A stretch of 64,000 nt of DNA from an uncultured Eubacteriales bacterium (GCA_934438175.1 CAKSBH010000007.1:1-64000); one strand, 5' to 3'; positions 51,974 to 60,595 are shown, counted from the first letter of the stretch. Program-made: numbers and translations. Notes: generated by a model from the letters alone, not told the origin.

Positions 51974-53055
51974 ACCGGAAAACACAGAAATTTTTGTATC
52001 AGATTCTCGCCGATGTTCTGCTTGCCGGCGTGATTCTTTGCGTCTTTGCCTATTTCCATCACATCCGCACAATCTGGGGCGGGGTGGAGATTCCCGATGA
52101 TTCCGGCGGCTTTACCCGGCCCGAGGATTCCTCCGGAAATGAGCCGACCCCGTCGGACGGGGAGAAGCCGACTCCATCGGACGGAGAAAAGCCGACTCCG
52201 TCGGACGGCTATGACCGTTCCGGCGATTTCGGAAAGAAGTTTTACGACAAATTCCTGAAGGACGGCGAGGATGTGATTTCCACCTCGGACGAGTACCGCA
52301 GCCGAGACATCGCCATCCGGGTGACCAAGGTGGACAAGGCGCCGAAGGTGACGTATTTCATCTACGACATCTATGTGCGGAATGTGGAAAACATCTATAC
52401 GACCTATGCCGGCAGAACCACGTCGTTCGATTCTCTGCTGAAGGGCTCTTCCGGCGACATCGGCGGGGTGACGCATCTGCCCGCGCTTGCCGCCGTCAAC
52501 ACGGATTTCTGGACGGTGAACGCAAAGAACCTTGCCGTGCGCAACGGAAAGATTCTGCGAAACAAAGACGTCTCGTATTCCCGGGAGCTTCTGGTGATGT
52601 ATTATGACGGAACGATGGAGACCGTTTCGCCCGCACAGTACGATTACAACCGCATTGCCGCGCGCAGTCCCTATCAGGTATGGGGCTTCGGGCCCTCGCT
52701 TCTCCGTGCCGACGGCAGTGTTCTGACGGCGGCTGAGGTGAAAGCCATGAATACGGCGTACGGCGGCATTCTTACCCGCAACAACCCCCGCACGGCGGTG
52801 GGCTATTACGAGCCGGGACATTACTGCTTCCTGGTTGTGGACGGCAGAAACAGCGGCGTTTCCAACGGGCTTGTCGTTACGGAGATGTCGCAGATCTTTG
52901 CGGATCTGGGCTGTAAGGTCGCCTACAACATGGACGGCGGCGATTCCTCGCAGGCGTATTTCAACGGGGAAATGATTCGTTATAAAGGGCGGAATCTTCC
53001 CGACCTGCTTTGCGTGGGTGAGATTGTGCGCACAAAGGGGGATGACGGACAATGA
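51970..53055 (+). CDS. Secreted phosphodiester glycosidase/exopolysaccharide-like protein (NAGPA domain)
   Basis: 361 residues. N-terminal membrane anchor (about 10-28), then a Pro/Ser/Asp spacer with three copies of PTPSDG. The NAGPA/DUF2233 domain (about 115-355) has VDGRNSGVSNGLVVTEMSQIF and NMDGGDSSQAYFNG. Family members cleave GlcNAc-1-phosphate esters. A target on wall glycopolymers is likely. Member of the YitT-CYTH-NAGPA-small protein-GT2 unit. Confidence 0.88.
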   Translation: MNRKTQKFLYQILADVLLAGVILCVFAYFHHIRTIWGGVEIPDDSGGFTRPEDSSGNEPTPSDGEKPTPSDGEKPTPSDGYDRSGDFGKKFYDKFLKDGEDVISTSDEYRSRDIAIRVTKVDKAPKVTYFIYDIYVRNVENIYTTYAGRTTSFDSLLKGSSGDIGGVTHLPALAAVNTDFWTVNAKNLAVRNGKILRNKDVSYSRELLVMYYDGTMETVSPAQYDYNRIAARSPYQVWGFGPSLLRADGSVLTAAEVKAMNTAYGGILTRNNPRTAVGYYEPGHYCFLVVDGRNSGVSNGLVVTEMSQIFADLGCKVAYNMDGGDSSQAYFNGEMIRYKGRNLPDLLCVGEIVRTKGDDGQ

Positions 53056-53306
53056 GAGAACGGAAATCTTCACCGATCCGGGTATTTTTCTCGGTTCTTC
53101 CTCACGTCAACCTGGCACTTTCGCTGTGGTATCTCACCGTGTTTTTTGCAGATCTTTACAACCGTCCCATGGCGCTGTTTGACAACGAGATCACCCGGTG
53201 GATGCTGGCGGGCTATGCCGTTCTGGTTCTTCTTCAGTGCGGCAACGCGATCTGGCGGCGTGTCGCCCGAGCCCAGAGAAACCGCCGCTCCAACGGGGAA
53301 GAATAG
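53052..53306 (+). CDS. Small two-helix membrane protein
   Basis: 84 residues, with helices at about 9-30 and 49-67 and an Arg-rich tail (RRVARAQRNRRSN). ATGA overlap with the NAGPA gene and 8 nt before the glycosyltransferase. No family recognised. Operon position suggests an envelope-related accessory role. Confidence 0.7.
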   Translation: MRERKSSPIRVFFSVLPHVNLALSLWYLTVFFADLYNRPMALFDNEITRWMLAGYAVLVLLQCGNAIWRRVARAQRNRRSNGEE

Positions 53307-53314
53307 AGGAAAAA

Positions 53315-54376
53315 ATGATGAGCGAAGAAAAAAGATCGCTGTTTATTATTCCCGCCTATCATCCGGCGGATACGCTGACGGAACTGGTCCGTCAGATCCG
53401 GCAGGACGGATATCCGGTGCTGGTGGTGGATGACGGAAGCGGCGACGCATATCTTCCGGTTTTCGAGCAGATTGCCGATGCGGTGACCCTGCTTCGCCAT
53501 ACACAGAATCAGGGCAAGGGAGCGGCTATGAAAACGGCGTTTTCGTATGTTCTGCACCGGATGCCGGACGTGGATGCCGTGGTGACGGTGGATGCGGACG
53601 GTCAGCATCTTCTGCCGGATGCCGAGCGGGTGCTTGCCCGCGCGCTTGCCGAGCCGGGAACGCTCGTTCTCGGGTGCCGTGATTTTGACCGTGACATTCC
53701 GTGGCGCTCCCGATTGGGCAACAAATTTACCCGCACCGCCTTTGAACTGGCTTCCGGCGTGCGGCTGACCGATACGCAGACGGGACTCCGCGCGTTTACC
53801 CGCGATCTTCTGCCGCTGATGACGGAGATCTCCGGCTCACGGTATGAATACGAAACCAACCAGCTGCTGGCGTGCAGCGGTTCGGGCGTTCCGCTTGCCG
53901 AGGAGACCATCGAAACCGTTTATGCCGACCGGGAAAATTCCACCTCGCACTTCCATCCGGTACGGGATTCTCTGAAGATTTTCGGCTGTATTCTGCGCTT
54001 TGCGCTGCCGGAACTGCTGTGCGAAGTGGGCGAGTTTCTGCTGTTTGTGATGTTTCTGCGCCTGTTTTCCCCGCTCCGGATTCCGGCGGTGGCATCCGAG
54101 GCGCTTGCCTGTCTGCTTGCTTCCGTGGTCAAATTCGCCGTGCGTCCCCGTCCGCTTGCGGGGCGGAAGATTCCGTTTTCCCGTGCGCTTGCCGGTTTTG
54201 TACGGCGTGCCGCCATCATTCTGGCAATCTCCGTGGTGCTGCTGTTTGTGATGACCCATCTGTTCTCCATCGGTCCCGTGGTCGCCAAACTGCTGGCGGA
54301 GCTGATGATTCTTCTGGGCGGCTTTGTTCTGCGTTCGGTGCAGATTTCCCGCCTCGGAAAGCAGAAAAAAGCGTAA
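53315..54376 (+). CDS. GT2 glycosyltransferase fused to a GtrA-like membrane domain
   Basis: 353 residues from the ATG after AGAGGA. The GT-A domain (about 8-225) resembles dolichyl-phosphate sugar synthases: FIIPAYHPADTL, VVDDGSGD, VTVDADGQH and LGCRDFDRDIPWRSRLGN. It is followed by four helices (about 232-345) of the GtrA type, found in flippases for polyprenyl-linked sugars. It probably makes a lipid-linked sugar and helps translocate it. The fusion joins two proteins that are usually separate. Confidence 0.86.
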   Translation: MMSEEKRSLFIIPAYHPADTLTELVRQIRQDGYPVLVVDDGSGDAYLPVFEQIADAVTLLRHTQNQGKGAAMKTAFSYVLHRMPDVDAVVTVDADGQHLLPDAERVLARALAEPGTLVLGCRDFDRDIPWRSRLGNKFTRTAFELASGVRLTDTQTGLRAFTRDLLPLMTEISGSRYEYETNQLLACSGSGVPLAEETIETVYADRENSTSHFHPVRDSLKIFGCILRFALPELLCEVGEFLLFVMFLRLFSPLRIPAVASEALACLLASVVKFAVRPRPLAGRKIPFSRALAGFVRRAAIILAISVVLLFVMTHLFSIGPVVAKLLAELMILLGGFVLRSVQISRLGKQKKA

Positions 54377-54392
54377 ATTCCATAAAAAAATC

Positions 54393-54424
54393 CGTCTTCC
54401 GGAAACTCCGGAAGACGCTTTTTT
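54393..54424. terminator. Bidirectional terminator between convergent genes
   Basis: CGTCTTCCGGA (54393-54403) and TCCGGAAGACG (54407-54417) form an 11-bp stem with a 3-nt loop. A-tract upstream and T-tract downstream serve both strands. Confidence 0.92.
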
Positions 54425-55176
54425 TATACAAAAATTTCTACGGTGACATACAGCCGTCCCTTGCGGCTTTGCCCGTGGATGCCCCAGTAGCGGAATCTGC
54501 CGTGCCCGCGTACGCTTACCGTCTCGCCTTCGCGAAGCGGCGTTCCCATCCCGGTGCAGATCCTTCCGTCCCGGAACACATTGCCCGCTTCAAACAACGC
54601 GGCGGCATCCGCCCGTGACAGGGAAAACACGGCGGCGACCAGTGCGTCCGGCCGTTCCGACGCAACCGGAACCGTCCGCTCCTCGCACCGTGTGCCGAGC
54701 CCTTCGGGAATCTGCGAAAGAATCTCACAGACGACCGGCGTGTGCCGCACCGATGTGAGCTCCCGTGCCAGAAACGGCGCGGTCTCTTTGGTGCAGAACA
54801 GGTAGCCGATGTTGTTCTGCAAAAAAATATCGCCCAGTTTTTCCCGCCGGATGCCCCGGCTCATCAGCGCTCCGAGAAGATCCCGATGGGTCAGTTCTTC
54901 GGCGAATTTCCGGCTTCGGGGTTCGATTTTTACGCACGAAACGGGAAACGGCTCGTCGTAATCCGGCTGCCCGAACCGCGCCATCACGCGCTCGCAGTTC
55001 TCCGTGCCGCCGAAGCACCGGATTCCGGCACCGTCCAGAGCCGCCCGGCTGCGTTCCAGCACGTCACGCTCTGCCAGCCCGAGAAAATCCGTGTAGACAT
55101 ATCTTCCGCTGCCGCGGGATCTTCCTGCCAGTTCCTCCAGCCGTTTCTTCAGCGCCGCTTCCTCTTCCCGTGTCAT
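54424..55176 (-). CDS. ylmH: YlmH-type RNA-binding protein with S4 domain
   Basis: 250 residues from the ATG behind GGAGGG. N-terminal YlmH region (YTDFLGLAERDVLERSR, RFGQPDYDEPFPVSCVKIEP, DLLGALMSRGIRREKLGDI) and C-terminal S4 domain (RADAAALFEAGNVFRDGRI...REGETVSVRGHGRFRYWG). Bacterial homologues bind ribosomal RNA near stalled nascent chains (rqcP-like) and are usually in the divIVA cluster; here it is solitary. Confidence 0.9.
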   Translation of the reverse strand: MTREEEAALKKRLEELAGRSRGSGRYVYTDFLGLAERDVLERSRAALDGAGIRCFGGTENCERVMARFGQPDYDEPFPVSCVKIEPRSRKFAEELTHRDLLGALMSRGIRREKLGDIFLQNNIGYLFCTKETAPFLARELTSVRHTPVVCEILSQIPEGLGTRCEERTVPVASERPDALVAAVFSLSRADAAALFEAGNVFRDGRICTGMGTPLREGETVSVRGHGRFRYWGIHGQSRKGRLYVTVEIFV

Positions 55177-55286
55177 GGCTTCCCTCCGTTTTTTTCTCAA
55201 TTATACGGCAGATTCCCGCGATTGTCAAGCGGGTTTTCTGCGGCATATACTGGGATGGACTCTCAAATCAAGGAGGAAAAAACAGA

Positions 55287-55514
55287 ATGGATCAAAAAGG
55301 AATTTTTCTGCACGACGAGGCAGGGACGGATGCCGTTTCCCTGCGTGTGGACGAAGGATGCCGCGGCTACACCTGTCTGGACAACGGATCGGCGCCGCTG
55401 GCCATGTCGTATACGCCGATGCAGAAGTTTGAAGAGCTTTATACCCCGGCGGAAGCGTGGCAGAACGGAACGCTGTTCCGTAAGCTGAATCTTCCGTTTG
55501 TCGGAAAGAGGTGA
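55287..55514 (+). CDS. cotJA: Spore coat-associated protein CotJA
   Basis: 75 residues behind AGGAGG. CotJA-type core LAMSYTPMQKFEELYTPAEAWQNGTLFRKLNLPF. First gene of cotJABC, transcribed in the mother cell by sigma-E in Bacillus. Upstream CATATACT (55244-55251) is a loose match to a sigma-E -10. Confidence 0.85.
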   Translation: MDQKGIFLHDEAGTDAVSLRVDEGCRGYTCLDNGSAPLAMSYTPMQKFEELYTPAEAWQNGTLFRKLNLPFVGKR

Positions 55515-55521
55515 GGGACGG

Positions 55522-55764
55522 ATGACAGAAAAGGAAAAACGGATGCGTGCGTATTCGCAGAACCGCTTTGCCGCTCTGGAAACGGCGCTTTATCTCGATA
55601 CACATCCCACCGACCGCAAGGCGCTTGCCGCGTTCCGGACCTACGCGGAGGAAGCGGAGAAGCAGCGGGCGGAATATGAGGAAAAATTCGGCAGGATCTC
55701 CCTTTCGTCGCCTTCGACCGGCGATGTGTGGACGTGGATTTCCGGTCCGTGGCCGTGGCAATGA
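55522..55764 (+). CDS. cotJB: Spore coat protein CotJB
   Basis: 80 residues starting at the ATG behind GAGGG. The helical core (MRAYSQNRFAALETALYLDTHP, DRKALAAFR) and the Trp-rich end GDVWTWISGPWPWQ are typical of CotJB. 7 nt after cotJA. Confidence 0.9.
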   Translation: MTEKEKRMRAYSQNRFAALETALYLDTHPTDRKALAAFRTYAEEAEKQRAEYEEKFGRISLSSPSTGDVWTWISGPWPWQ

Positions 55765-55782
55765 GAAAGGGAGAAAAAAATT

Positions 55783-56379
55783 ATGTTTGATTATTTGAAA
55801 ATGCTTCAGTTTCCGGTCAACATCAAGAACCCGGATCCCAAGGCGGCGTCGTTTATCATCAGTCAGTACGGCGGTCCGCACGGCGAGATCGGCGCCTCGC
55901 TGCGGTATCTTTCCCAGCGGTATTCCATGCCCTACGACGAGCTGCGCGGCATTCTGACCGACATCGGCACGGAGGAACTCGGCCATTTTGAGATGGTGGC
56001 GACCATCGTGCATCAGCTGACGCGGAATCTGAAGGAGGAGGACATCAAGGGCACGCCGTTCGCCGATTATTTTGTGGATCACACCGCATCGGTCTATCCG
56101 CAGGCGGCATCCGGCGTTCCGTTCTCGGCATCGACGTTTGCCGTTACGGGCGATCCGTTTGCGGATCTTTCCGAGGATCTTGCCGCCGAGCAGAAGGCAC
56201 GGCTGACATACGACAACATTCTGCGTATGGTGGATGATCCCGATGTGCGGGAACCCATCCGCTTCCTGCGCGAGCGCGAGCTGGTGCATTACCAACGCTT
56301 CGGCGAAGCCATGCGCGTGCTTCAGGAACGCAGCGACTGCCGCAATTTCTACGCGGTCAACGCGTCGTTCGATCAATGA
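55783..56379 (+). CDS. cotJC: Spore coat manganese catalase CotJC
   Basis: 198 residues. Di-manganese catalase helices carry the ligand motifs GEIGASLRYL, EELGHFEMVAT and the ELVHYQRFGEA region. In spores it removes peroxide and is part of the inner coat. Completes the cotJ operon. Confidence 0.95.
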   Translation: MFDYLKMLQFPVNIKNPDPKAASFIISQYGGPHGEIGASLRYLSQRYSMPYDELRGILTDIGTEELGHFEMVATIVHQLTRNLKEEDIKGTPFADYFVDHTASVYPQAASGVPFSASTFAVTGDPFADLSEDLAAEQKARLTYDNILRMVDDPDVREPIRFLRERELVHYQRFGEAMRVLQERSDCRNFYAVNASFDQ

Positions 56380-56397
56380 TCTTCCGGCGCATCTTTC

Positions 56398-56426
56398 TTG
56401 ACAGCGCAGGGATTCTGTGATAGAAT
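56398..56426 (+). promoter_or_regulatory. Sigma-A promoter of the vanZ-like gene
   Basis: TTGACA and TAGAAT with a 17-bp spacer, about 28 nt before the start. Confidence 0.8.
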
Positions 56427-56453
56427 AACGGTGTCTTGTTCAGGAGGATGCGC

Positions 56454-56975
56454 ATGAAGTGTCTTTGGGATTTTGCCGCCCTGGCGGTTGTGTATGCTTT
56501 TCTTTTTCCGTATCTTCGCCGCCGCGGACGGTGGGCATTCCGAAGCGGAACGGTGCTGTACCTGTATCTTTCCGCCGCGTTGTATGTGGTGCTGATGCCG
56601 GTTCTGGCATCAATTCCCGACATCGGCTCGCATCCCTATGTGCCCATGGCTCTTGCTCCGTTTGACGACCTGATCTGCGGCTACGGCGGGGCTTTGCGCC
56701 AGATTGTGCTCAACGTGCTGCTGACCGTCCCTTTCGGCTTTCTTCTGCCGTGCGTGTCGCAGAAATTCCGTTTCGGCAAAACGGTTCTTACGGTGTTTCT
56801 GTGCTCTGTGGGGGTCGAATTGCTTCAGCCGCTTCTCAGCCCCCGGCGCATTTCCGACATCACCGACGTGATTACCAACACGGCGGGCGGCGTGCTGGGC
56901 TGGTTGCTGTTTCTGCTGTTTGAAAAACGGATCCGTTCTCTGCGCGACACCGTGGACGGCTGTGGAAACGGTTGA
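56454..56975 (+). CDS. VanZ-family membrane protein
   Basis: 173 residues from the ATG 6 nt after AGGAGG (an ATG at 56448 is too close). Four or five helices with VanZ motifs NVLLTVPFGFLLP, SVGVELLQ and ISDITDVITNTAGGVLG. VanZ-like proteins are associated with low-level glycopeptide tolerance or integral-membrane roles. No van cluster is here. Confidence 0.9.
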   Translation: MKCLWDFAALAVVYAFLFPYLRRRGRWAFRSGTVLYLYLSAALYVVLMPVLASIPDIGSHPYVPMALAPFDDLICGYGGALRQIVLNVLLTVPFGFLLPCVSQKFRFGKTVLTVFLCSVGVELLQPLLSPRRISDITDVITNTAGGVLGWLLFLLFEKRIRSLRDTVDGCGNG

Positions 56976-57008
56976 AAACCCCTGTGAAAAAAATCGGAGT
57001 GAAAAATC

Positions 57009-57041
57009 GGCGGAGATGTTTTTTGCATCTCCGCCTTTTTG
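57009..57041 (+). terminator. Rho-independent terminator
   Basis: GGCGGAGATG (57009-57018) and CATCTCCGCC (57026-57035) followed by TTTTT. Ends the vanZ transcript. Confidence 0.92.
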
Positions 57042-57209
57042 TTTTTTGGGGTATTCTTCCGGTATTCTATTGTACGCGCGCAAATAAAAATATATTTCCT
57101 CTTATTCTATATAACAATGAGATACTTTAATAACCATAATCAGAATAAGAATCATAACCAGAATCAAACAAGAAAAAGAAGTAGAAGAAGAAAAAGAAAC
57201 GTCTTAAAC
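57042..57209. other. AT-rich low-complexity intergenic stretch
   Basis: After the terminator lies an AT-rich segment that turns into a purine-rich tract (AGAAAAAGAAGTAGAAGAAG). An ATG at 57117 opens 36 codons of Asn/His/Gln then Arg/Lys composition with no ribosome-binding site, so I do not call a gene. CGTCTTAAA occurs twice, 10 nt apart, before the next hairpin. Confidence 0.5.
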
Positions 57210-57239
57210 CGTCTTAAAACGCTTTAAGACGTCTTTTTT
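57210..57239 (+). terminator. AT-rich hairpin with T-run
   Basis: CGTCTTAAA (57210-57218) and TTTAAGACG (57223-57231), followed by TCTTTTTT. It looks like a Rho-independent terminator, although no gene is evident upstream other than the AT-rich stretch. Confidence 0.7.
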
Positions 57240-57309
57240 ACCCGATTGCGCAGCTGTCGCTGCTTTTACGCCTGCGCCCGCGTACGGCACACGCTTCCCT
57301 ACAGGCGCG

Positions 57310-57897
57310 CTACGCGGAAAGCGGCGGTCCGTTCAGAATACCGAGAAAGCCCGCTCCGATTCCGAGCGCGGCGGCGCCCAGCAGAAGAAGAACGGGGTGG
57401 ATCCGTCGGAAGGCGGCAATCAGCGTCACGGCAAAGACGGCGAGGGAAAACCAGAACGTGCCGCCGGTGAACGTCCCGGCCGAAATGCCGGAGGGAAACA
57501 GAACGGTCTGTGCCATGGACACGGCGGCAGAGCCGATCAGTCCCACCACGGCGGGGCGGAGTCCGCACAGAAGCCCCTCCACGGCACGGCTCTTCCGGAA
57601 CTTCAGATAGAATTTCGCCACAAGCAGAATGACCAGAAACGACGGAAGCACCACACCCAGGGTGGCGCAGACGGCTCCGGCGACGCCTGCCTGCTCGGCG
57701 CCGATGTAGGTGGCGAGGTTGATGGCGATGGGACCCGGCGTGGATTCTCCCAGAGCAATCAGATCCGGCAGACGCTCCTCGGCAATCCATCCAAAGGCGG
57801 TGACTTCCTGACGGATGAGGGGCAGCATGGCATAGCCGCCGCCGAAGGTGAACAGCCCGATTTTGAAAAAGGTCCAGAACAGAAGAAGCAGAATCAT
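57310..57897 (-). CDS. Chromate transporter family protein, second half of a pair
   Basis: 195 residues, a single CHR domain of six helices. Motifs are GLFTFGGGYAMLPLIRQE, ESTPGPIAINLATYIG and ATLGVVLPSFLVI. Short CHR proteins work as pairs. It starts in the stop of the homologous upstream gene (ATGA). It may export chromate or another anion; real substrate unknown. Confidence 0.93.
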   Translation of the reverse strand: MILLLLFWTFFKIGLFTFGGGYAMLPLIRQEVTAFGWIAEERLPDLIALGESTPGPIAINLATYIGAEQAGVAGAVCATLGVVLPSFLVILLVAKFYLKFRKSRAVEGLLCGLRPAVVGLIGSAAVSMAQTVLFPSGISAGTFTGGTFWFSLAVFAVTLIAAFRRIHPVLLLLGAAALGIGAGFLGILNGPPLSA

Positions 57898-58475
57898 TTT
57901 CCGTCATCCTTTCTGTGTGACAGCAGCGTCACACCAAGCCCCAGCAGGGCAGAGCCGAGGATGAGGAGAATGACACGTACCCCGGTAAACAGCGAAAGCC
58001 CGAACGCCGCTGCCATCACCGCATAGGCAAACCAGTTCTTCGGACATTGCCTGCCCAGCGTGATTGCCGCGCGTACCAGCAGCGCCAGCACGCAGGCACG
58101 GATGCCCACAAAGGCATAGCGCACGGGCTCCAGCTGCCGGAAGGCGTCCGGAATCCAGGACAAAACAAGCAGAATCAGAAACGACGGAAGCACCACGCCC
58201 AGGGTGGCGCAGGCGGCTCCGGCAACCCCGGCAACCTTCTGCCCCACAAACGTGGCGGCATTGACGGCAATCGGACCGGGGGTGGATTCGGCAATCGCTG
58301 TGATGTCCAGAAGATCATGCTCCGATATCCAGCGGTTCTTCTCCGCCGCCTCCCGCTGAATCAGGGGAATCATGGCATAGCCGCCGCCGAACGTGAACAG
58401 CCCGATGCGGGCAAACGTCACAAACAGCTTCCCCAGGGTCTTTCCGCGTTCCCGGCGCTCCGCCCGTTCTTCCAT
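57894..58475 (-). CDS. Chromate transporter family protein, first half of a pair
   Basis: 193 residues; an Arg/Glu-rich N-terminus precedes the CHR domain. Motifs GLFTFGGGYAMIPLIQRE, ESTPGPIAVNAATFVG and ATLGVVLPSF closely match the partner, indicating duplication. AGAGGGA before the ATG. Confidence 0.93.
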   Translation of the reverse strand: MEERAERRERGKTLGKLFVTFARIGLFTFGGGYAMIPLIQREAAEKNRWISEHDLLDITAIAESTPGPIAVNAATFVGQKVAGVAGAACATLGVVLPSFLILLVLSWIPDAFRQLEPVRYAFVGIRACVLALLVRAAITLGRQCPKNWFAYAVMAAAFGLSLFTGVRVILLILGSALLGLGVTLLSHRKDDGK

Positions 58476-58502
58476 GCGAATCCCTCTCTTTCGTTTTCTG
58501 TA

Positions 58503-58531
58503 ATACTAACATACTTTGCGGGCAATGTCAA
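58503..58531 (-). promoter_or_regulatory. Sigma-A promoter of the chromate transporter pair
   Basis: Minus-strand TTGACA and TAGTAT with a 17-bp spacer. Confidence 0.75.
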
Positions 58532-58769
58532 CGGCGGAATTCAGGAAAATGTTCACGATATGTGGGAATAAATTTGAAATACGCCTGTCGCAATTCACAG
58601 TACGTCAAATTTGCGTTGCAAAAGAGCGGGGATACACGGACATCCCCCGGCGAAGAGACGCCGATTCCGGGCGGTGTGAGCGGCGTGACGTGCGGTGCGG
58701 AAAAGCGTCCTGCCGCATCCCGGAACCGGAAGGGGGAACGGAAAGCGGGACGACTTTGCGGGTTCTTCG
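58532..58769. other. Non-coding divergent region upstream of spoIVA
   Basis: About 240 bases between the chromate promoter and the candidate sigma-E promoter of spoIVA. No gene with natural composition, RNA gene or repeat was seen. Confidence 0.5.
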
Positions 58770-58798
58770 TCATAATCTGCCCGGCAGCGTCATAGCAT
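58770..58798 (+). promoter_or_regulatory. Candidate sigma-E promoter of spoIVA
   Basis: TCATAAT and CATAGCAT separated by 14 bp resemble the sigma-E pattern (ATA-type -35, about 14 bp, CATACAAT-like -10). spoIVA is sigma-E-dependent in Bacillus. About 38 nt lie between the -10 and the start. Confidence 0.5.
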
Positions 58799-58835
58799 CT
58801 ACTGAAAATCAAGTGACACATTCGGAGGGCTTATT

Positions 58836-60314
58836 ATGGCAGATCAATCCATTTTTCGGGACATTGCCGAGCGGACGGGCGGCGATATTTACATCGGCGT
58901 CGTGGGACCGGTCAGGACGGGAAAAAGCACGCTGATCAAAAAGATTACGGAAACCCTGGTCATTCCTCACATTGAAGACGCATACCGGCGCGACCGCGCG
59001 CTGGATGAACTGCCGCAGTCGGCGGCGGGGCGGACCGTGATGACGACCGAGCCGAAATTCATTCCGGAAGAGGCGGCGGAGCTGATGCTGGAGGACGGCA
59101 TGAAGGTTCGGGTGCGTCTGATTGACTGCGTGGGCTACATCGTGCCGGGCGCACGGGGGTATCTGGAAGAGGAACAGCCCCGCATGGTGATGACGCCGTG
59201 GTTCGACGAGCCGGTTCCGTTCAACATGGCGGCGGAGGTGGGCACGCAGAAGGTCATTGCCGAGCATTCCACCATCGGGCTTGTGGTGACGACGGACGGT
59301 TCGGTCTGCGAAATCGACCGTGAGGATTATACCGAAGCGGAGGCACGCGTGATCGGCGAACTGAAGGAATTGGGCAAACCGTTTGCGGTTCTGCTCAACA
59401 GCGCCCATCCGGAGGCGGAGGAAACGCAGGCACTGGCACACCGTCTGACCGATACGTATGGGGTCGCGGTTCTTCCGGTGGACTGTCTCCGTCTGAACGA
59501 GGAGGATGTGCGGAACGTTCTTTCCACGGTTCTCGGCGAATTTCCCGTCCGTGAAATCCGGCTGGAGCTGCCGGGCTGGCTGACGGCGCTGGCACCGGAG
59601 CATCCGCTGAAGGCATCGCTGTATGCCGATATCCGTGAGGCGGCAAACGATGTACGGTGTGTGCGGGAGGCACGGCGCGTGCCGGACCTTCTGGCGCAGA
59701 ACGAGTTTGTTTCGTCTGCCGCCGTTTCCCGGACCGAGCCGGGCGAGGGGTCCGTGACGGTTCGGGTGCGGCTGCCGCAGCGGCTGTTCTATCGGGTTCT
59801 GAGCGAAAGCACGGGCGTGGAGATCTCCGACGACGGACAGCTGATGCGTCTGGTCACCGAGCTGAATCACGCCAAGGAAAATTACGACCGTGTGGCGGAT
59901 GCCATGCGGGAGGCGGATGCCAGCGGCTACGGCATCGTCACACCGGCGATGGAGGATCTTTCGCTGGAAGAGCCGGAGATCGTGCGGCAGGGTTCCCGCT
60001 TCGGCGTGCGGCTGAAGGCATCGGCGCCGTCGTATCACATCATCAAGGCAAACATCGAAACCGAGGTCTCGCCGGTGGTCGGCAGCGAAAAGCAGTCCGA
60101 GGAACTGGTGCGATTCCTTCTTACCGGCTTTGAAGAGGATCCGAAAAAGATCTGGGAAAGCAATCTGTTCGGAAAATCCCTGCACGAACTGGTCAACGAG
60201 GGGCTGCATACCAAACTGAACAAGCTGCCCTCCGATGCCCGCGAAAAGGTGCAGGGGACGCTGGAAAAGATCATCAACGAGGGCTCCGGCGGTCTGATCT
60301 GCATCATTCTGTAA
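58836..60314 (+). CDS. spoIVA: Stage IV sporulation protein A (spore coat base ATPase)
   Basis: 492 residues, the same length as Bacillus SpoIVA. Walker A GPVRTGKST at about 24-32, DCVGYIVPGARGYLEEE, the middle domain and the C-terminal region ending SGGLICIIL, which anchors on SpoVM. It polymerises on the outer forespore membrane using ATP to make the base of the coat. GGAGGGC precedes the start. Confidence 0.97.
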   Translation: MADQSIFRDIAERTGGDIYIGVVGPVRTGKSTLIKKITETLVIPHIEDAYRRDRALDELPQSAAGRTVMTTEPKFIPEEAAELMLEDGMKVRVRLIDCVGYIVPGARGYLEEEQPRMVMTPWFDEPVPFNMAAEVGTQKVIAEHSTIGLVVTTDGSVCEIDREDYTEAEARVIGELKELGKPFAVLLNSAHPEAEETQALAHRLTDTYGVAVLPVDCLRLNEEDVRNVLSTVLGEFPVREIRLELPGWLTALAPEHPLKASLYADIREAANDVRCVREARRVPDLLAQNEFVSSAAVSRTEPGEGSVTVRVRLPQRLFYRVLSESTGVEISDDGQLMRLVTELNHAKENYDRVADAMREADASGYGIVTPAMEDLSLEEPEIVRQGSRFGVRLKASAPSYHIIKANIETEVSPVVGSEKQSEELVRFLLTGFEEDPKKIWESNLFGKSLHELVNEGLHTKLNKLPSDAREKVQGTLEKIINEGSGGLICIIL

Positions 60315-60325
60315 ACAAAAAAATA

Positions 60326-60358
60326 CACGGACGGCAAAAAACCGTCCGTGCTTTTTTT
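60326..60358 (+). terminator. Rho-independent terminator of spoIVA
   Basis: CACGGACGG (60326-60334) and CCGTCCGTG (60342-60350) followed by a T7 run. Located between convergent genes and able to act on both. Confidence 0.93.
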
Positions 60359-60367
60359 CCGGGTCTG

Positions 60368-60595
60368 TTAATGCAGATCCGTCATCGTGCCTGTGTCCTC
60401 GGCGGGATCCTCCCGGAAGAGGAGAGAGATCGACCAGAGTCCGGCAAGTCCGACCAACGTGAAGATGATGCGGGAGAGTGCCGAAGCGTCTCCGAAGATC
60501 CACGACACAAGGTCAAAGCCGAAAATGCCGATGCTTCCCCAGTTCAGGGATCCGATGATGACGAGGGCAAGCGCAATTTTGTCAACGATCGCCAT
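60368..60595 (-). CDS. DUF378 small membrane protein
   Basis: 75 residues. DUF378 signature IALALVIIGSLNWGSIGIFGFDLVSWIFG with two membrane helices and an acidic tail. The ATG at 60595 fits the family N-terminus but lacks a clear ribosome-binding site; the frame stays open upstream to 60775, so the start is uncertain. Function unknown. Confidence 0.8.
   Translation of the reverse strand: MAIVDKIALALVIIGSLNWGSIGIFGFDLVSWIFGDASALSRIIFTLVGLAGLWSISLLFREDPAEDTGTMTDLH

Noticed and set aside
52130..52210. Short tandem repeats that could look like a CRISPR or microsatellite
   Set aside because: They encode the PTPSDG-type linker of the NAGPA protein; repeats are too short and lack spacers.
56454..56975. 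Glycopeptide-resistance cluster suggested by the VanZ-like gene
   Set aside because: No vanR, vanS, vanH, vanA or vanX homologue is adjacent; VanZ-like proteins are common in ordinary Firmicutes.
57310..58475. Frameshifted single chromate transporter
   Set aside because: Both halves have complete CHR motifs and their own starts, and overlap by ATGA, which is the normal short-chain two-gene form.
58516..58935. 139-codon plus-strand frame ahead of spoIVA
   Set aside because: It runs out of frame into spoIVA, has no ribosome-binding site, and is Arg/Gly-rich from high GC.
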